From NCBI GenBank assembly GCA_015143295.1, contig CM026565.1, forward strand, positions 17,370,548 to 17,434,547: a DNA stretch of 64,000 nucleotides, written 5' to 3'. Both the position numbers and the translations under genes were made by a program. The DNA is from Tetracentron sinense. Its lineage: Eukaryota; Streptophyta; Magnoliopsida; Trochodendrales; Trochodendraceae. Below the pieces are notes generated by a model, which was not told the origin of the DNA, made no database searches, and was given only the letters and a program-made list of their open reading frames with translations. Below are positions 1 to 11,365 of this stretch, piece by piece. Within the stretch, counting starts at the first letter, position 1. Each line of letters starts with the position of its first letter.

Positions 1-312
1 GAGGTTATAATAAATTTAAAATAGGGATTAGTTATTAGGTTAGTGGTGGATTTGAAAACCCTAGATTTTCTCTCCAAAAGGATTTAAAAACCCAATTGTT
101 TTTAGTTTAATTTAGAAATTTCATTTAAATTAGTTTAATTCATTGTTTTAGTTTAATCAAATCAAAATTCAATTGCCTCAATTATTAGTTTAAAATTAAT
201 CTGAATAAAAAGCAATGAAACCAGTGCAGTCCTCAGAGGAATGATACCCTTACTAGTACTATTCTACGGAATTATTACTAAGAAGGAATAATTTAAGATT
301 GACTGACGATCA
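1..312. other. Unassigned AT-rich flank, LTR-end-like
   Basis: No open frame or known gene is seen. The stretch around 215-290 (a short 'cagtcctcagaggaatgatacc' style block followed by AT-rich sequence) reminds me of the U5 end of plant LTR retrotransposons, but there is no partner copy in the window to prove it. Homology to element C's right LTR starts abruptly at 313, so this flank is foreign to element C and marks a truncation or recombination junction. Confidence 0.3.
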
Positions 313-1360
313 GTTTCCATTTTGGAGAGAAATCAAGGGGTTTGTGAACCCACACTCCACTCAAGCCCATTTTTCTTCAAGATCAAGGCACAAGCTCGTG
401 AGGAGTATCTCCTCAAGCTAGGGCAGCAACTCACGGTTGTTTTTGGAAGGGGATTTCTTCCTCACTTGATCAAGGTCGGTATTTCTTGCTACCCTCCTAG
501 TTATAGTTCCTATTTTCCCTTTATTTCTTTTGATTTTCTTTCATTTACACATGAGCTATGAGATGGATGGTCGTGAATGGGTATGAATGGTGAATGGAGG
601 TGGATGTTGGCGAATGGATGCCGTGTGGATGATGTGATGGATGAATGGGAAAGGGCATTGTACTAATAATGAACATACAAGTGTGATGTGAGCATAACCC
701 ACCTAGAAAAGCATGATTTAGGTTTAAAGGAATAATGAATAATGAACACACCATGTTTGATGAAATGCCAAGGTGAATAAAGTGAGTTGTAAATTAGGAA
801 ATGCATGCCAAATAAATTATGAATATTGCTAGGGCCTATGATAGTGTGTTTCTTGCTTTCCCTAAATGATATGAATATTACATTGCTCAATCATTGATAT
901 TATATGTGTTGTGAAATTACCCAAATGTCATATTTAAATTTAAATGCAAGTATGTACATGGTTCCCACTAGCACGGCATGCATGACATGATTTATCGAGG
1001 TTTCCAAGAACATGGTTAGAGGTGGGACATATCCTACGATATGTTTTACCTCGCTCTTGACAAGGACAAGTCAATCATGCATTATCATAAGAAGGGTTTC
1101 CCTTCTCTCGCAAGTACATATATATTATAAGAAGGGTTTCCCTTCCCTCGCAAGTACATCTCACAAGGACATCTCACAAGTGAAAGGACATGACATGAGC
1201 ATTTAGAAAGAAGGGTCTCCCTTCCCTCACAAGTAGTTTACTCTTCCAAGCATGATACAAGCATGACATGACACGGCATGACAAGCATGAGCATTTTAGG
1301 AAGAAGGGTCTCCCTTCCCTCACAAGTAGATTACTTTTCCGAACAAGCAAGCATGATACA
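313..1360 (+). repeat. Left LTR of element C, part 1 (5' truncated)
   Basis: This stretch is about 99% identical to 20173-21220 at a constant offset of 19860. It lacks the first 887 bp of the LTR as judged from the complete right LTR. It contains several repeats of an 'aagaagggtctcccttccctcacaagta' type block (about 1085-1335). It is cut at 1360 by the insertion of element A, whose 5-bp target duplication is 1356-1360. Confidence 0.9.
1356..1360. repeat. Target site duplication of element A, left copy
   Basis: ATACA precedes the LTR start of element A. The same five bases follow its last base at 13475-13479. Removing the element and one copy rejoins C's LTR to match 21216-21225 without a gap. 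Confidence 0.95.
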
Positions 1361-1572
1361 TGTAGCACCCCGGACTTTTTCATCCTTAATGAATAGCACC
1401 TTCGTAGCTAATTGGCCGTTTTTGTAGTCTAATTAATAAATAAGGGAGAAATCGGAAATTCTGAAATGTCAAAAATGTTCGTTTTCGAAAGACGGATCCA
1501 ACGCAAGTTGAATCGTCGAAATCCGACGAGCGAGTCAAAAGATATGGTCAAAACAGTCCAGACATACAGAGC

Positions 1573-1758
1573 ACCGATCGCTCGGTCCAGTCAGCGATCG
1601 ATCGGTCCATTACCGATCGATCGGTAGCTATCGCACGGTCAGAAATTTTGTATGGGGAAATTTTCCAGAGAGTGAGTTTTTGACCGGTCGATCGGTCATA
1701 AACACCGATCGCTCGGTAGGCAACCGATCGATCGGTCATAACTACCGATCGCTCGGTC
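1573..1758. repeat. Palindrome cluster ACCGATCGATCGGT in LTR A
   Basis: Seven copies of a 14-bp palindromic motif, either ACCGATCGATCGGT or the near-palindrome ACCGATCGCTCGGT, occur within 186 bp. The same cluster recurs in A's 3' LTR (8980-9165) and in solo LTR B (about 11179-11365). In the LTR of element C the same position, between conserved flanks, is filled by a different array. Confidence 0.9.
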
Positions 1759-2737
1759 TTCGCGTTTTTGCAGGATTTTCATTAAGGGCTTTTTCGTCTT
1801 TTGGGGGTTAAACCCTTTCTCCTTAAGGCTTGCCCGAGCCTTAGGGCATCATTCACTATACTTAGAGAGATTTGGGAGATAAGAGAGAAGAGAAAAGGGT
1901 TTCCTAAAACCTAGGTTGCTTTTGGAGAAGAAATCAAAGGGGTGAAGACCCTAGATCGTCCCCAAGCACGTTTTCTTCAAGATTTCAACTCAAGCTCGGG
2001 TGGGGTGCATTCTCAAAGCTAGGGCAGCCCTCACTCACGTTTTTGAAAGGGATTTCTTCCCCAACTCGAGTCTTCCTCAAGCAAGGGTTGTTCCCTACCC
2101 CTTTTGGAGCTTCAATCAAGGTTTCTACCAAGGATCAAGCCTTGATTCAAGGTTAGTACACCCTACTAACTTACCCTAACAATAAATCTAGGTTTTCCTC
2201 ATGAAATATGATTCTTGTTAGTATGTTTTATTCCTTACAAAATGTGTTATCCCCCATTAAATATAAACAAGATAATGGAAAACGCGTGGATGTGTGGATG
2301 AAATGTTGGATGTGGCGATTGGATGCCGAATGAGTGATGTATGGCATGTGTGGGTTGTGGGTTGGATAATGGAGGATGGGCATTGCACAAATAATAAACT
2401 TACCTTTGTGTGATTGAATGGAAAATATGCACTAAAAGGATGGAAATGAACCATGAAGGAAAATAGCATACTATGTGTTTGAAAAAAAATACCTAAACTA
2501 TGAATAAATGGTTTAAATGAAGAAAATGGAAATAGGTTTTATACATGTGTTCTTATAAACGATGAATTGATCCAATGTCATGTGAATTACTTAAGTTACC
2601 TATGCTAATATTATGAATTGAATTGTAATACCATATCTCTTTTGTTAAGCGCATTCCCACGATTGTTATTATTGGCACGCACATGAGCACGCATGATCGC
2701 ATGAACCGAGATTTCAAGAGCATGTGCATATAATAAA

Positions 2738-2937
2738 CACAAGTGCATTGCATAACAAGGAGGTTGGTAGCCCAGGGACATTCGGGTGCTAGCCTCTGGC
2801 TCACAAGTGCATTGCATAACAAGGAGGTTGGTAGCCCAGGGACATTCGGGTGCTAGCCTCTGGCTCACAAGTGCATTGCATATCAAGGAGGTTGGCAGCC
2901 CAGGGATATTCGGGTGCTAGCCTCTGGCTCACAAGTT
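2738..2937. repeat. 64-bp tandem repeat in LTR A, three units
   Basis: Units start at 2738, 2802 and 2866 with a partial unit at 2930, and each begins CACAAGTGCATTGCATA. The first two differ by hardly any base, the third is slightly diverged. The matching array in the 3' LTR is 10145-10344. Solo LTR B has an expanded five-unit version. Confidence 0.95.
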
Positions 2938-3651
2938 ACGAGATGGAGGTTTACAAGATGATGATCATGCATTCATGCATGCACGCATACATGATTTCTA
3001 CGAGGCATACAGGGACATGACATGGGTTTTCAAGCATGAGTTTTATCGGCGTTTTCACATTCATGTACGCACGTCAGGATGCTTGTATTGTGTTATGCCC
3101 TATACTGTTTCTTTGTGATGTTTCTATTACTGCTTGTATGATATTACTATTGTGTGTTTTATTATTGTTATGGTCTGCTAGTAGCTTGTACTCGCTAAGT
3201 ATTCCATGCTCAGCCGTACTTTCATGTCGGCAGGTACTGAGGGAGCCCTCGACCCGGAGCCTTGGGTCGAGGAAGAGTATATAGAGGAGAGAGAGCCGGC
3301 TATTCCATTACAGTCTCAGGCGGACCGAGACCTTGATGCGTGGCCATACCTTGACTACTGTTGAGGGGAGAGTATGAGAGGGTCTTATGCATTTTGATAT
3401 TTTGATAGGTGGGCCTGTCCACCTTAGACTTAGATGTGTTTTGTATTTATGTCAACTTGGAATACCATTTTGGATCATCCGAAGAAATGAAAATTTGTTT
3501 ACGCTTCCGCATATATGATAGCTTCCGTGCTCTGATTATCGTTGTTAGTATTGTATTTTATCTTGTGCATTGCAGGATGGTTTGATAGGTACGCAGTGTG
3601 ACACCTAAAATATCCCTAAACTCCTAGGGGGTATTTCGGGGCGTTACAGAG

Positions 3652-3663
3652 TGGTATCAGAGC
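3652..3663 (+). promoter_or_regulatory. Primer binding site of element A (initiator Met tRNA)
   Basis: TGGTATCAGAGC starts three bases after the LTR end. This is the usual plant retrotransposon site complementary to the 3' end of tRNA-iMet. The leader from here to the gag start (3649-3975) has no other recognisable signal except a TTCTCAG acceptor-like sequence just upstream of the gag ATG, also present before gag in element C. Confidence 0.9.
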
Positions 3664-3975
3664 TCTAGGCATTAGAGTCCCTAGGGTCACTTAGATGATT
3701 GAACAAGGTATTAGAATCACCTTAGAGAGTTGTATTCCAAGTATAGACTAACAAGTTAGTCTTAGTCAAAATGGGTTGAACTTCAACTGAACATAGAGTC
3801 CTACACTAGGAACACGGATTGTATGTTATGCTATTGTGTTATATACCATGTGTACATTATTTGTGTTGTACTTATTGAATGTGCTTGATGAATATGTATT
3901 GAGTGAATTGCGAAATTTGTACTAAATGCGTATCCAAGTTAGACTCATGTTGTATTGTCGTTCTCAGGAGAAATC

Positions 3976-5229
3976 ATGAGACGCAATACCCGGGGTCGCG
4001 GGTACAACACGAGGGGTAATGGAGGTGATGCTCCATCGGGTGATGATCAACCCGACTTTGCCCAAGCATTCGCATCCATAGCCGAGACTTTGGCTATGTT
4101 GGCGGCAAGGCAACCGGCCACTCCGCCTAATGCGGCACTTGTACCGGCTCCTCCTAACCGAGCCCAAGCCGGGATAGAAGCTTTTCGGAGGATGAGGCCT
4201 CCAACTTTTTGTGGAAGCATTGATCCACTTGTTGCCGAGGGTTGGATCCGGCAACTTGAGAACATATTCTCGGTATTAGCACCTACTGAAGTGGAAAGGG
4301 TCACATGGGCCGCCTTTATGCTTGAAGGCAAGGCCGATCACTGGTGGAAGTCTGCACTTCGGACCCGAGAGTTGACCCGGCAAGGTCAAAATTGGACTTG
4401 GGAGGAATTCTTGGAGGTTTTCAACAAGAAGTACTTTCCGGTCGGGATGAAAGAAAAGATGGAAGTCGAATTTATTACCTTGGAGCAAGGTAATATGTCC
4501 GTAGCGGCTTATGAAGCCAAATTTTCGGAGCTATCTCAATTTGCTCCACACATGATAGCGACCGAGGCTATGAAGGCCCAGAAATTTGAGAGGGGGTTGA
4601 AGGCCTATCGTAAGGACCGAGTCTCGATGTTTAGACATGAGACATATTCCGAAGTTGTTGATAAAGCACTATTGGCCGAGTCGAACTCCGAGGAGTTCTT
4701 CAAAAGGAGAGGAATGGAAAAAGGACAGTCGAGTAGTTCAGGGGAGAAAAGAGCAAGGACGAGCTTGTATCAGTCCGCAGGGCCGGCTCAGTCACAGAGG
4801 ATGTATTCAGCACCACAGGCTCCCCACTCTTTTGCTCCACCGGCCTTTCGCCCGGCTACCTCATATGCTCCTCGCCCTGCAGTTACTCAGGCTACGGGAT
4901 ATGCTCCTTCCTCCTATTTACATGATGTTTGCACTCTTTGTGGGAGGAGGCATCCAGCGGGAGAATGCAGGAGAGTTTCAGGAAGTTGCTTCCATTGTGG
5001 TGACCAAGGCCACATGGTCAGAGATTGTCCCCGGCGTCAATTGCCAACTCAGTCTTCAGGGAGCAGGCCCCTGGTTAGGCAGACATCTCAGCCTAGCTCT
5101 TCTCAGGCTTCGATAGCCTCACCGTCTACACGGCTTCCTCGCCCAGCCACACAGGGTCGAGTTTTCGCCCTATCAGAGAGAGACGCACGTGCATCCGACG
5201 ATGTCGTGCAAGGTACGCACGAATTCTAG
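3976..5229 (+). CDS. gag: Gag polyprotein of element A
   Basis: The nucleocapsid precursor packages the element RNA. The ATG at 3976 is chosen because the sequence from there (MRRNTRGRG) matches the start of gag in element C (MRRGTRGRG); an upstream in-frame ATG at 3955 is open but not conserved. The retrotransposon gag region spans about residues 55-215, with the typical block around 'HWWKSALRTREL'. A CCHC zinc knuckle, CFHCGDQGHMVRDC, lies at about residue 338, just after a CTLCGRRHPAGEC motif. The frame ends at TAG 5227-5229, inside the intron-like segment; if spliced at 5212/5345 it continues into the protease. Confidence 0.9.
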   Translation: MRRNTRGRGYNTRGNGGDAPSGDDQPDFAQAFASIAETLAMLAARQPATPPNAALVPAPPNRAQAGIEAFRRMRPPTFCGSIDPLVAEGWIRQLENIFSVLAPTEVERVTWAAFMLEGKADHWWKSALRTRELTRQGQNWTWEEFLEVFNKKYFPVGMKEKMEVEFITLEQGNMSVAAYEAKFSELSQFAPHMIATEAMKAQKFERGLKAYRKDRVSMFRHETYSEVVDKALLAESNSEEFFKRRGMEKGQSSSSGEKRARTSLYQSAGPAQSQRMYSAPQAPHSFAPPAFRPATSYAPRPAVTQATGYAPSSYLHDVCTLCGRRHPAGECRRVSGSCFHCGDQGHMVRDCPRRQLPTQSSGSRPLVRQTSQPSSSQASIASPSTRLPRPATQGRVFALSERDARASDDVVQGTHEF

Positions 5230-5344
5230 AGTTTAAATTGTGTAAAATTTCTATGGTTTGCTTTGTGAGTTTCTATATTAAGGGTTACCTATGTATGATG
5301 CTCGTTGTTTGAAATCTACTAATAGTAGTCACTTAATCGCACAG
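5213..5344 (+). other. Intron-like segment between gag and protease, element A
   Basis: The 132-bp segment begins CAAG|GTACGC and ends CGCACAG|G. It is AT-rich, with a branch-site-like CTACTAATA near 5317. Joining 5212 to 5345 restores an unbroken gag-pro frame that aligns residue for residue with element C (DDVVQG then LLVNE), which has no such segment. The length is a multiple of three and there is an in-frame stop at 5227-5229, so unspliced RNA would give Gag only and spliced RNA Gag-Pol. Splicing itself is inferred. Confidence 0.75.
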
Positions 5345-5862
5345 GCGCTTTGTTAGTGAACGAATGTCTTGCCCGAGTGTTGATCGACACAAGATCCACT
5401 CACTCCTTTGTGTCGCCTAGTTTCGCAAAGGGATTTTTGACTGAGGCTACTCCGTTAAAGCAGGAGTTGACCATTGCAACTCCACTCGGCAAGTCAGTTG
5501 ATACGGACAAGATATTCAGGGATAGTGTGATTCAAGTGGGGGAGAATGAACTGTTAGCCGATCTCATCGTCCTAGATTTTCAAGACTTGGATTTTGATGT
5601 CATCTTAGGGATGGATTGGTTGTCAAACCATCACGGGCATGTTACGTGTTTTGAGAAGATGGTGAATTTCAAGCCGGAAGGGGGTAAGCCTTTTCACTTC
5701 CGAGGATTAAGAGAGAGGGACCTTGCTCGCCTCGCAGCCTTGAGTATAGCAAACCTAGAAGCACAAAACTCCTCGGCCATTCCGGTCGTGAGTGATTTTT
5801 GGACGTGTTTCCGGAGGAACTTCCCGGGTTACCTTCGAATCGGGAGATTGAGTTCGCTATAG
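5345..5862 (+). CDS. pro: Protease part of pol, element A (frame-broken before RT)
   Basis: This is a retropepsin-type aspartic protease that processes Gag-Pol. The active-site motif reads [10 protein letters not shown]; element C has the canonical LIDTGSTHSF, so the catalytic glycine is replaced by arginine. The second conserved block, DVILGMDWL, follows about 80 residues later. At 5795-5799 a run of five T replaces the six expected from element C (gaattcctgg region), which shifts the frame, so the downstream RT continues in the next frame from about 5799. Residues after about 5798 in this frame are not homologous to anything. Confidence 0.85.
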
Positions 5863-8675
5863 AGCTTACTCCGGGCACCGCTCTAATTTCAAGGGCACCG
5901 TATAGAATGGCCCCTATAGAGCTGGAAGAATTGAAGAAACAGATTGAGGAGTTACAACAACTTGGTTTCATCCAACCAAGTGTCTCACCGTGGGGAGCTC
6001 CGGTTCTCTTTGTGAAGAAGAAGGACGGGTCTATGAGGATGTGTATAGACTACCGTCAGTTGAACAAGGTAACTATCAAGAATCGTTATCCCTTGCCAAG
6101 GATAGACGACTTGTTTGACCAACTGAAGGGAGCGAGATTTTTCTCCAAAATTGATCTTAGATCGGGGTATCATCAATTAAGGATCAAGGCGGAAGATGTT
6201 TCGAAGACGGCTTTTAGGACTCGGTATGGGCATTACGAGTTCCTTGTCATGCCTTTTGGGCTGACGAATGCACCGGCGGCATTCATGGATTTGATGAACC
6301 GGGTGTTCCGATCTTACTTGGATCGATGCGTGATTGTATTCATTGATGACATTTTGGTGTATTCCCAGACACGGGAAGATCACGCACGAGACCTCCGCCT
6401 TGCTCTGGAGATGTTGAGAGAGCATAGGCTATATACCAAATTGAGTAAGTGCGAGTTCTGGTTAGAGAAGGTTGCATTTCTTGGACACGTGGTGTCGGCC
6501 GAGGGCATTTCTGTAGATCCAGCCAAGGTTGAGGCAGTCATGAGTTGGGAGAGGCCCAAGAGCGTCACGGAGATACGTAGTTTCCTCGGATTGGCAGGCT
6601 ACTACCGGAGATTTGTGGAGGGATTCTCCAGTTTGGCTACACCTCTCACCTACTTGACAAGAAAAAATACAAAGTTCAGTTGGAGTGACCGATGTGAAGT
6701 AAGTTTCCAAGAGTTGAAGAAACGCCTCACCACAGCCCCTGTCCTTACTGTGCCATCTGGACCTTTTGGGTATGAGGTGTACAGTGATGCCTCACATGTT
6801 GGACTCGGGTGTGTCCTAATGCAACACAAGAAGGTCATTGCCTATGCATCAAGGCAGTTGAAAGAGCATGAAAAGAACTACCCCACTCACGACTTGGAGC
6901 TTGCGGCGGTCGTGTTTGCACTTAAAATTTGGCGACATTATCTGTACGGGGTAGAGTTCTACGTGTACATGGACCACAAGAGCCTCAAGTATCTCTTTTC
7001 CCAAAAAGAGCTAAACTTACGACAACGGCGTTGGATTGAGTTCTTAAAGGACTACGAGTGCACTATCCAATACCACCCGGGAAAAGAAAATGTTGTGGCA
7101 GACGCTCTGAGTAGGAAACCATCGGGGTTGTTGGCTCACATGTTGGTGCGGGAATGGAGACTGTTAGACGATTTGGTAAATCTAGACATCAGTGTGAACG
7201 ATTCTGTCCGCAGTCCGGTTTTGGCGAATGTTACAGTTCGGCCGTACCTTATAGACTTGATCCAGGAGTATCAAGCCACAGACACTGACTTGTTGGCTTT
7301 CCGGGATAAGGAAGTGGCCAAGGGTAGTACGGACTTCTCTCTCTCTAGCCGAGGTGCTATTACATTCAAGGGAAGGCTTTGTGTCCCAGCCAATACAGAC
7401 CTTCGGAGAGAGATTATGGACGAAGCTCACCAATCTAAGTATACAGTGCATCCCGGGGGGACAAAGATGTATCGGAACCTCAAGAGTCACTTCTGGTGGC
7501 GAAACATGAAGAGGGAGGTTGCGGAGTATGTGGCACGGTGTTTGGTGTGCCAACAGGTGAAAGCAGAGCATTTGAGACCGGCGGGTCTTTTGCAGTCTCT
7601 CCCTATTCCCGAGTGGAAATGGGAACATATCTCTATGGACTTCATCGTGGGGTTGCCGAAGACGGTTAGGAAGACCGATGCTATATGGGTAGTTGTTGAT
7701 AGACTCACGAAGTCCGCTCATTTCTTACCGTACCGGACTACATTCAACTCCAATCAGTTATCGGATCTATACATCAAGGAAATAGTCCGATTACACGGGG
7801 TGCCAGTGAGTATTGTGTCGGATAGAGATCCAAGATTCACATCCAGGTTTTGGAAAAGTTTTCAAGGCGCAATGGGCTCCCGGTTAGACTTTAGCACAGC
7901 TTTCCACCCACAGACCGACGGGCAAACCGAGAGGGTGAATCAGGTTATTAAAGATATGCTCCGAGCATGTATGCTAGACTTCATGGGAAGTTGGGAAGAT
8001 CACCTACCTTTGGTGGAATTCGCTTACAACAATAGTTATCAAGAAAGTATACAAATGGCGCCTTTCGAGGCTTTGTACGGAAGGAGTTGTAGATCCCCGT
8101 TGTATTGGGATGAAGTGGGAGAAAGAAAGATTTTGGGCCCCGAGTTAATTGAACAAACCGCGGATAAGGTCAAGCTTATCCGGGAGAGGTTAAAGACCGC
8201 ACAAGATAGACAGAAAAGCTATGCCGACAACCGAAGGAGGGATCTTGAATTCCGAATCGGTGATCTTGTGTTTGTAAGGATTTCACCGACCAAAGGCGTT
8301 ATGCGATTCGGGAAGAGAGGCAAGCTTAGCCCGAGATATGTGGGTCCATTCGAGATCATTACTCGAGTTGGCGAGGTGGCTTACCGTGTTGCTTTGCCCG
8401 CTCACATGGCGGCGGTCCATAATGTATTCCATGTCTCTATGCTCCGGAAGTACATCTCGGATTCTTCTCATGTCATCGAGCTTGATCCGATTGAGATCCG
8501 AGAGGACCTCACTTTAGTTGAGAAGCCGGTTCATATTTTGGATAGGAGAGATCAAGTGCTTCGCAACAAGACTATTCCGCTAGTCCTCGTACAATGGCAA
8601 CATCATGCACGAGAAGAAGCCACGTGGGAGCGTGAAGCTGAAGTCAAAGCAAAGTACCCCGAGTTATTTGAATAG
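5799..8675 (+). CDS. pol: RT, RNase H, integrase and chromodomain of element A
   Basis: The 958-residue frame starts at the frameshift, not at a true start codon. Reverse transcriptase covers about residues 55-230, with the active site FIDD at 181-184. RNase H covers about 320-440, with D330, E367, D392 and D435 in place. The integrase zinc finger has H544, H551, C581 and C584; the core has D614, D675 and E711, an exact D,D35E spacing. The C-terminus (about 840-958) carries the GPFEII module and ends in a chromodomain-like [15 protein letters not shown], typical of Tekay/Del chromoviruses and known in the family to guide integration into heterochromatin. All catalytic residues I can check are intact. 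Confidence 0.93.
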   Translation: MDVFPEELPGLPSNREIEFAIELTPGTALISRAPYRMAPIELEELKKQIEELQQLGFIQPSVSPWGAPVLFVKKKDGSMRMCIDYRQLNKVTIKNRYPLPRIDDLFDQLKGARFFSKIDLRSGYHQLRIKAEDVSKTAFRTRYGHYEFLVMPFGLTNAPAAFMDLMNRVFRSYLDRCVIVFIDDILVYSQTREDHARDLRLALEMLREHRLYTKLSKCEFWLEKVAFLGHVVSAEGISVDPAKVEAVMSWERPKSVTEIRSFLGLAGYYRRFVEGFSSLATPLTYLTRKNTKFSWSDRCEVSFQELKKRLTTAPVLTVPSGPFGYEVYSDASHVGLGCVLMQHKKVIAYASRQLKEHEKNYPTHDLELAAVVFALKIWRHYLYGVEFYVYMDHKSLKYLFSQKELNLRQRRWIEFLKDYECTIQYHPGKENVVADALSRKPSGLLAHMLVREWRLLDDLVNLDISVNDSVRSPVLANVTVRPYLIDLIQEYQATDTDLLAFRDKEVAKGSTDFSLSSRGAITFKGRLCVPANTDLRREIMDEAHQSKYTVHPGGTKMYRNLKSHFWWRNMKREVAEYVARCLVCQQVKAEHLRPAGLLQSLPIPEWKWEHISMDFIVGLPKTVRKTDAIWVVVDRLTKSAHFLPYRTTFNSNQLSDLYIKEIVRLHGVPVSIVSDRDPRFTSRFWKSFQGAMGSRLDFSTAFHPQTDGQTERVNQVIKDMLRACMLDFMGSWEDHLPLVEFAYNNSYQESIQMAPFEALYGRSCRSPLYWDEVGERKILGPELIEQTADKVKLIRERLKTAQDRQKSYADNRRRDLEFRIGDLVFVRISPTKGVMRFGKRGKLSPRYVGPFEIITRVGEVAYRVALPAHMAAVHNVFHVSMLRKYISDSSHVIELDPIEIREDLTLVEKPVHILDRRDQVLRNKTIPLVLVQWQHHAREEATWEREAEVKAKYPELFE

Positions 8676-8754
8676 ACTTGTGCATATGGCTTGTAATTTT
8701 GTTTTGATTTTGTGCATGTATGTATCGTCCAAATTTCGGGGATGAAATTTTTGT

Positions 8755-8767
8755 AAGGGGGGGAGAA
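8755..8767 (+). promoter_or_regulatory. Polypurine tract of element A
   Basis: AAGGGGGGGAGAA directly abuts the 3' LTR start at 8768. This is the expected plus-strand primer site for reverse transcription. Confidence 0.9.
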
Positions 8768-10967
8768 TGTAGCACCCCGGACTTTTTCATCCTTAATGAA
8801 TAGCACCTTCGTAGCTAATTGGCTGTTTTTGTAGTCTAATTAATAAATAAGGGAGAAATCGGAAATTACGAAATGTCAAAAATGTTCGTTTTCGAAAGAC
8901 GGATCCAACGCAAGTTGAATCGTCAAAATCCGACGAGCGAGTCAAAAGATATGGTCAAAACAGTCCAGACATACAGAGCACCGATCGCTCGGTCCAGTCA
9001 GCGATCGATCGGTCCATAACCGATCGATCGGTAGCTATCGCATGGTCAGAAATTTTGTATGGGGAAATTTTCCAGAGAGTGAGTTTTTGACCGGTCGATC
9101 GGTCATAAACACCGATCGCTCGGTAGGCAACCGATCGATCGGTCATAACTACCGATCGCTCGGTCTTCGCGTTTTTGCAGGATTTTCATTAAGGGCTTTT
9201 TCGTCTTTTGGGGGTTAAACCCTTTCTCCTTAAGGCTTGCCCGAGCCTTAGGGCATCATTCACTATACTTAGAGAGATTTTGGAGATAAGAGAGAAGAGA
9301 AAAGGGTTTCCTAAAACCTAGGTTGCTTTTGGAGAAGAAATCAAAGGGGTGAAGACCCTAGATCGTCCCCAAGCACGTTTTCTTCAAGATTTCAACTCAA
9401 GCTCGGGTGGGGTGCATTCTCAAAGCTAGGGCAGCCCTCACTCACGTTTTTGAAAGGGATTTCTTCCCCAACTCGAGTCTTCCTCAAGCAAGGGTTGTTC
9501 CCTACCCCTTTTGGAGCTTCAATCAAGGTTTCTACCAAGGATCAAGCCTTGATTCAAGGTTAGTACACCCTACTAACTTACCCTAACAATAAATCTAGGT
9601 TTTCCTCATGAAATATGATTCTTGTTAGTATGTTTTATTCCTTACAAAATGTGTTATCCCTCATTAAATATAAACAAGATAATGGAAAACGCGTGGATGT
9701 GTGGATGGAATGTTGGATGTGGCGATTGGATGCCGAATGAGTGATGTATGGCATGTGTGGGTTGTGGGTTGGATAATGGAGGATGGGCATTGCTCAAATA
9801 ATAAACTTACCTTTGTGTGATTGAATGGAAAATATGCACTAAAAGGATGGAAATGAACCATGAAGGAAAATAGCATACTATGTGTTTGAAAAAAAATACC
9901 TAAACTATGAATAAATGGTTTAAATGAAGAAAATGGAAATAGGTTTTATGCATGTGTTCTTATAGACGATGAATTGATCCAATGTCATGTGAATTACTTA
10001 AGTTACCTATGCTAATATTATGAATTGAATTGTAATACCATATCTCTTTTGTTAAGCGCATTCCCACGATTGTTATTATTGGCACGCACATGAGCACGCA
10101 TGATAGCATGAACCGAGATTTCAAGAGCATGTGCATATAATAAACACAAGTGCATTGCATAACAAGGAGGTTGGTAGCCCAGGGACATTCGGGTGCTAGC
10201 CTCTGGCTCACAAGTGCATTGCATAACAAGGAGGTTGGTAGCCCAGGGACATTCGGGTGCTAGCCTCTGGCTCACAAGTGCATTGCATATCAAGGAGGTT
10301 GGGAGCCCAGGGATATTCGGGTGCTAGCCTCTGGCTCACAAGTTACGAGATGGAGGTTTACAAGATGATGATCATGCATTCATGCATGCACGCATACATG
10401 ATTTCTACGAGGCATACCGGGACATGACATGGGTTTTCAAGCATGAGTTTTATCGGCGTTTTCGCATTCATGTACGCACGTCAGGATGCTTGTATTGTGT
10501 TATGCCCTATACTGTTTCGTTGTGATGTTTCTATTACTGCTTGTATGATATTACTATTGTGTGTTTTATTATTGTTATGGTCTGCTAGTAGCTTGTACTC
10601 GCTGAGTATTCCATGCTCAGCCGTACTTTCATGTCGGCAGGTACTGAGAGAGCCCTCGACCCGGAGCCTTGGGTCGAGGAAGAGTATATAGAGGAGAGAG
10701 AGCCGGCTATTCCATTACAGTCTCAGGCGGACCGAGACCTCGATGCGTGGCTATACCTCGACTACTGTTGAGGGGAGAGTATGAGAGGGTCTTATGCAGT
10801 TTGATATTTTGATAGGTGGGCCTGTCCACCTTAGACTTAGATGTGTTTTGTATTTATGTCAACTTGGAATACCATTTTGGATCATCCGAAGAAATGAAAA
10901 TTTGTTTACGCTTCCGCATATATGATAGCTTCCGCGCTCTGATTATCGTTGTTAGTATTGTATTTTA
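8768..10967 (+). repeat. 3' LTR of element A, left part
   Basis: Corresponds to 1361-3560 at offset 7407, interrupted by solo LTR B after base 2200 of the LTR. It repeats the palindrome cluster (8980-9165) and the 64-bp array (10145-10344). The last five bases, TTTTA, are the target duplication of B. Confidence 0.95.
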
Positions 10968-11178
10968 TGTAGCACCCCGGACTTTTTCATCCTTAATGAA
11001 TAGCACCTTCGTAGCTAATTGGCCGTTTTTATAGTCTAATTAATAAATAAGGGAGAAATCAGAAATTCTGAAACGTCAAAAATGTGTGTTTTCGAAAGAC
11101 GAACCCAACGCAAGTTGAATCGTCGAAATCCGACGAGCGAGTCAAAAGATATGGTCAAAACAGTCCAGACATACAGAG

Positions 11179-11365
11179 AACCGATCGCTCGGTCCAGTCA
11201 GCGATCGATCGGTCCATAACCGATCGATCGGTAGCTATCGCACGGTCAGAAATTTTGTATGGGGAAATTTTCCAGAGAGTGAGTTTTTGACCGGTCGATC
11301 GGTCATAAACACCGATCGCTCGGTAGGTAACCGATCGATCGGTCATAACCACCGATCGCTCGGTC
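11179..11365. repeat. Palindrome cluster in solo LTR B
   Basis: The same seven-fold ACCGATCGATCGGT-type array as in LTR A, with the same spacing apart from small substitutions. Confidence 0.85.

Larger units (their letters stand above)
1361..3648 (+). repeat. 5' LTR of element A (2288 bp)
   Basis: Bounded by TGTA and TACA. It matches 8768-10967 plus 13387-13474 base for base apart from scattered substitutions. It carries a palindrome cluster (1573-1758), a 64-bp tandem repeat (2738-2937), a short stem-loop shared with related LTRs (3194-3214) and a hairpin with arms CTCGACCC/GGGTCGAG near 3248-3272. The primer binding site follows within four bases of the LTR end. Confidence 0.95.

Noticed and set aside
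2738..2937. CRISPR-like array
   Set aside because: Units are contiguous 64-bp tandem repeats with no unique spacers, inside a plant LTR.
5790..5862. Programmed frameshift between protease and RT in element A
   Set aside because: Element C keeps both in one frame, and A simply has one T fewer in a T run. A deletion or consensus error is enough.
7182..7721. Long minus-strand frames across element A pol (and similar in element C)
   Set aside because: Antisense shadows of the integrase and RNase H coding sequence; no independent motifs.
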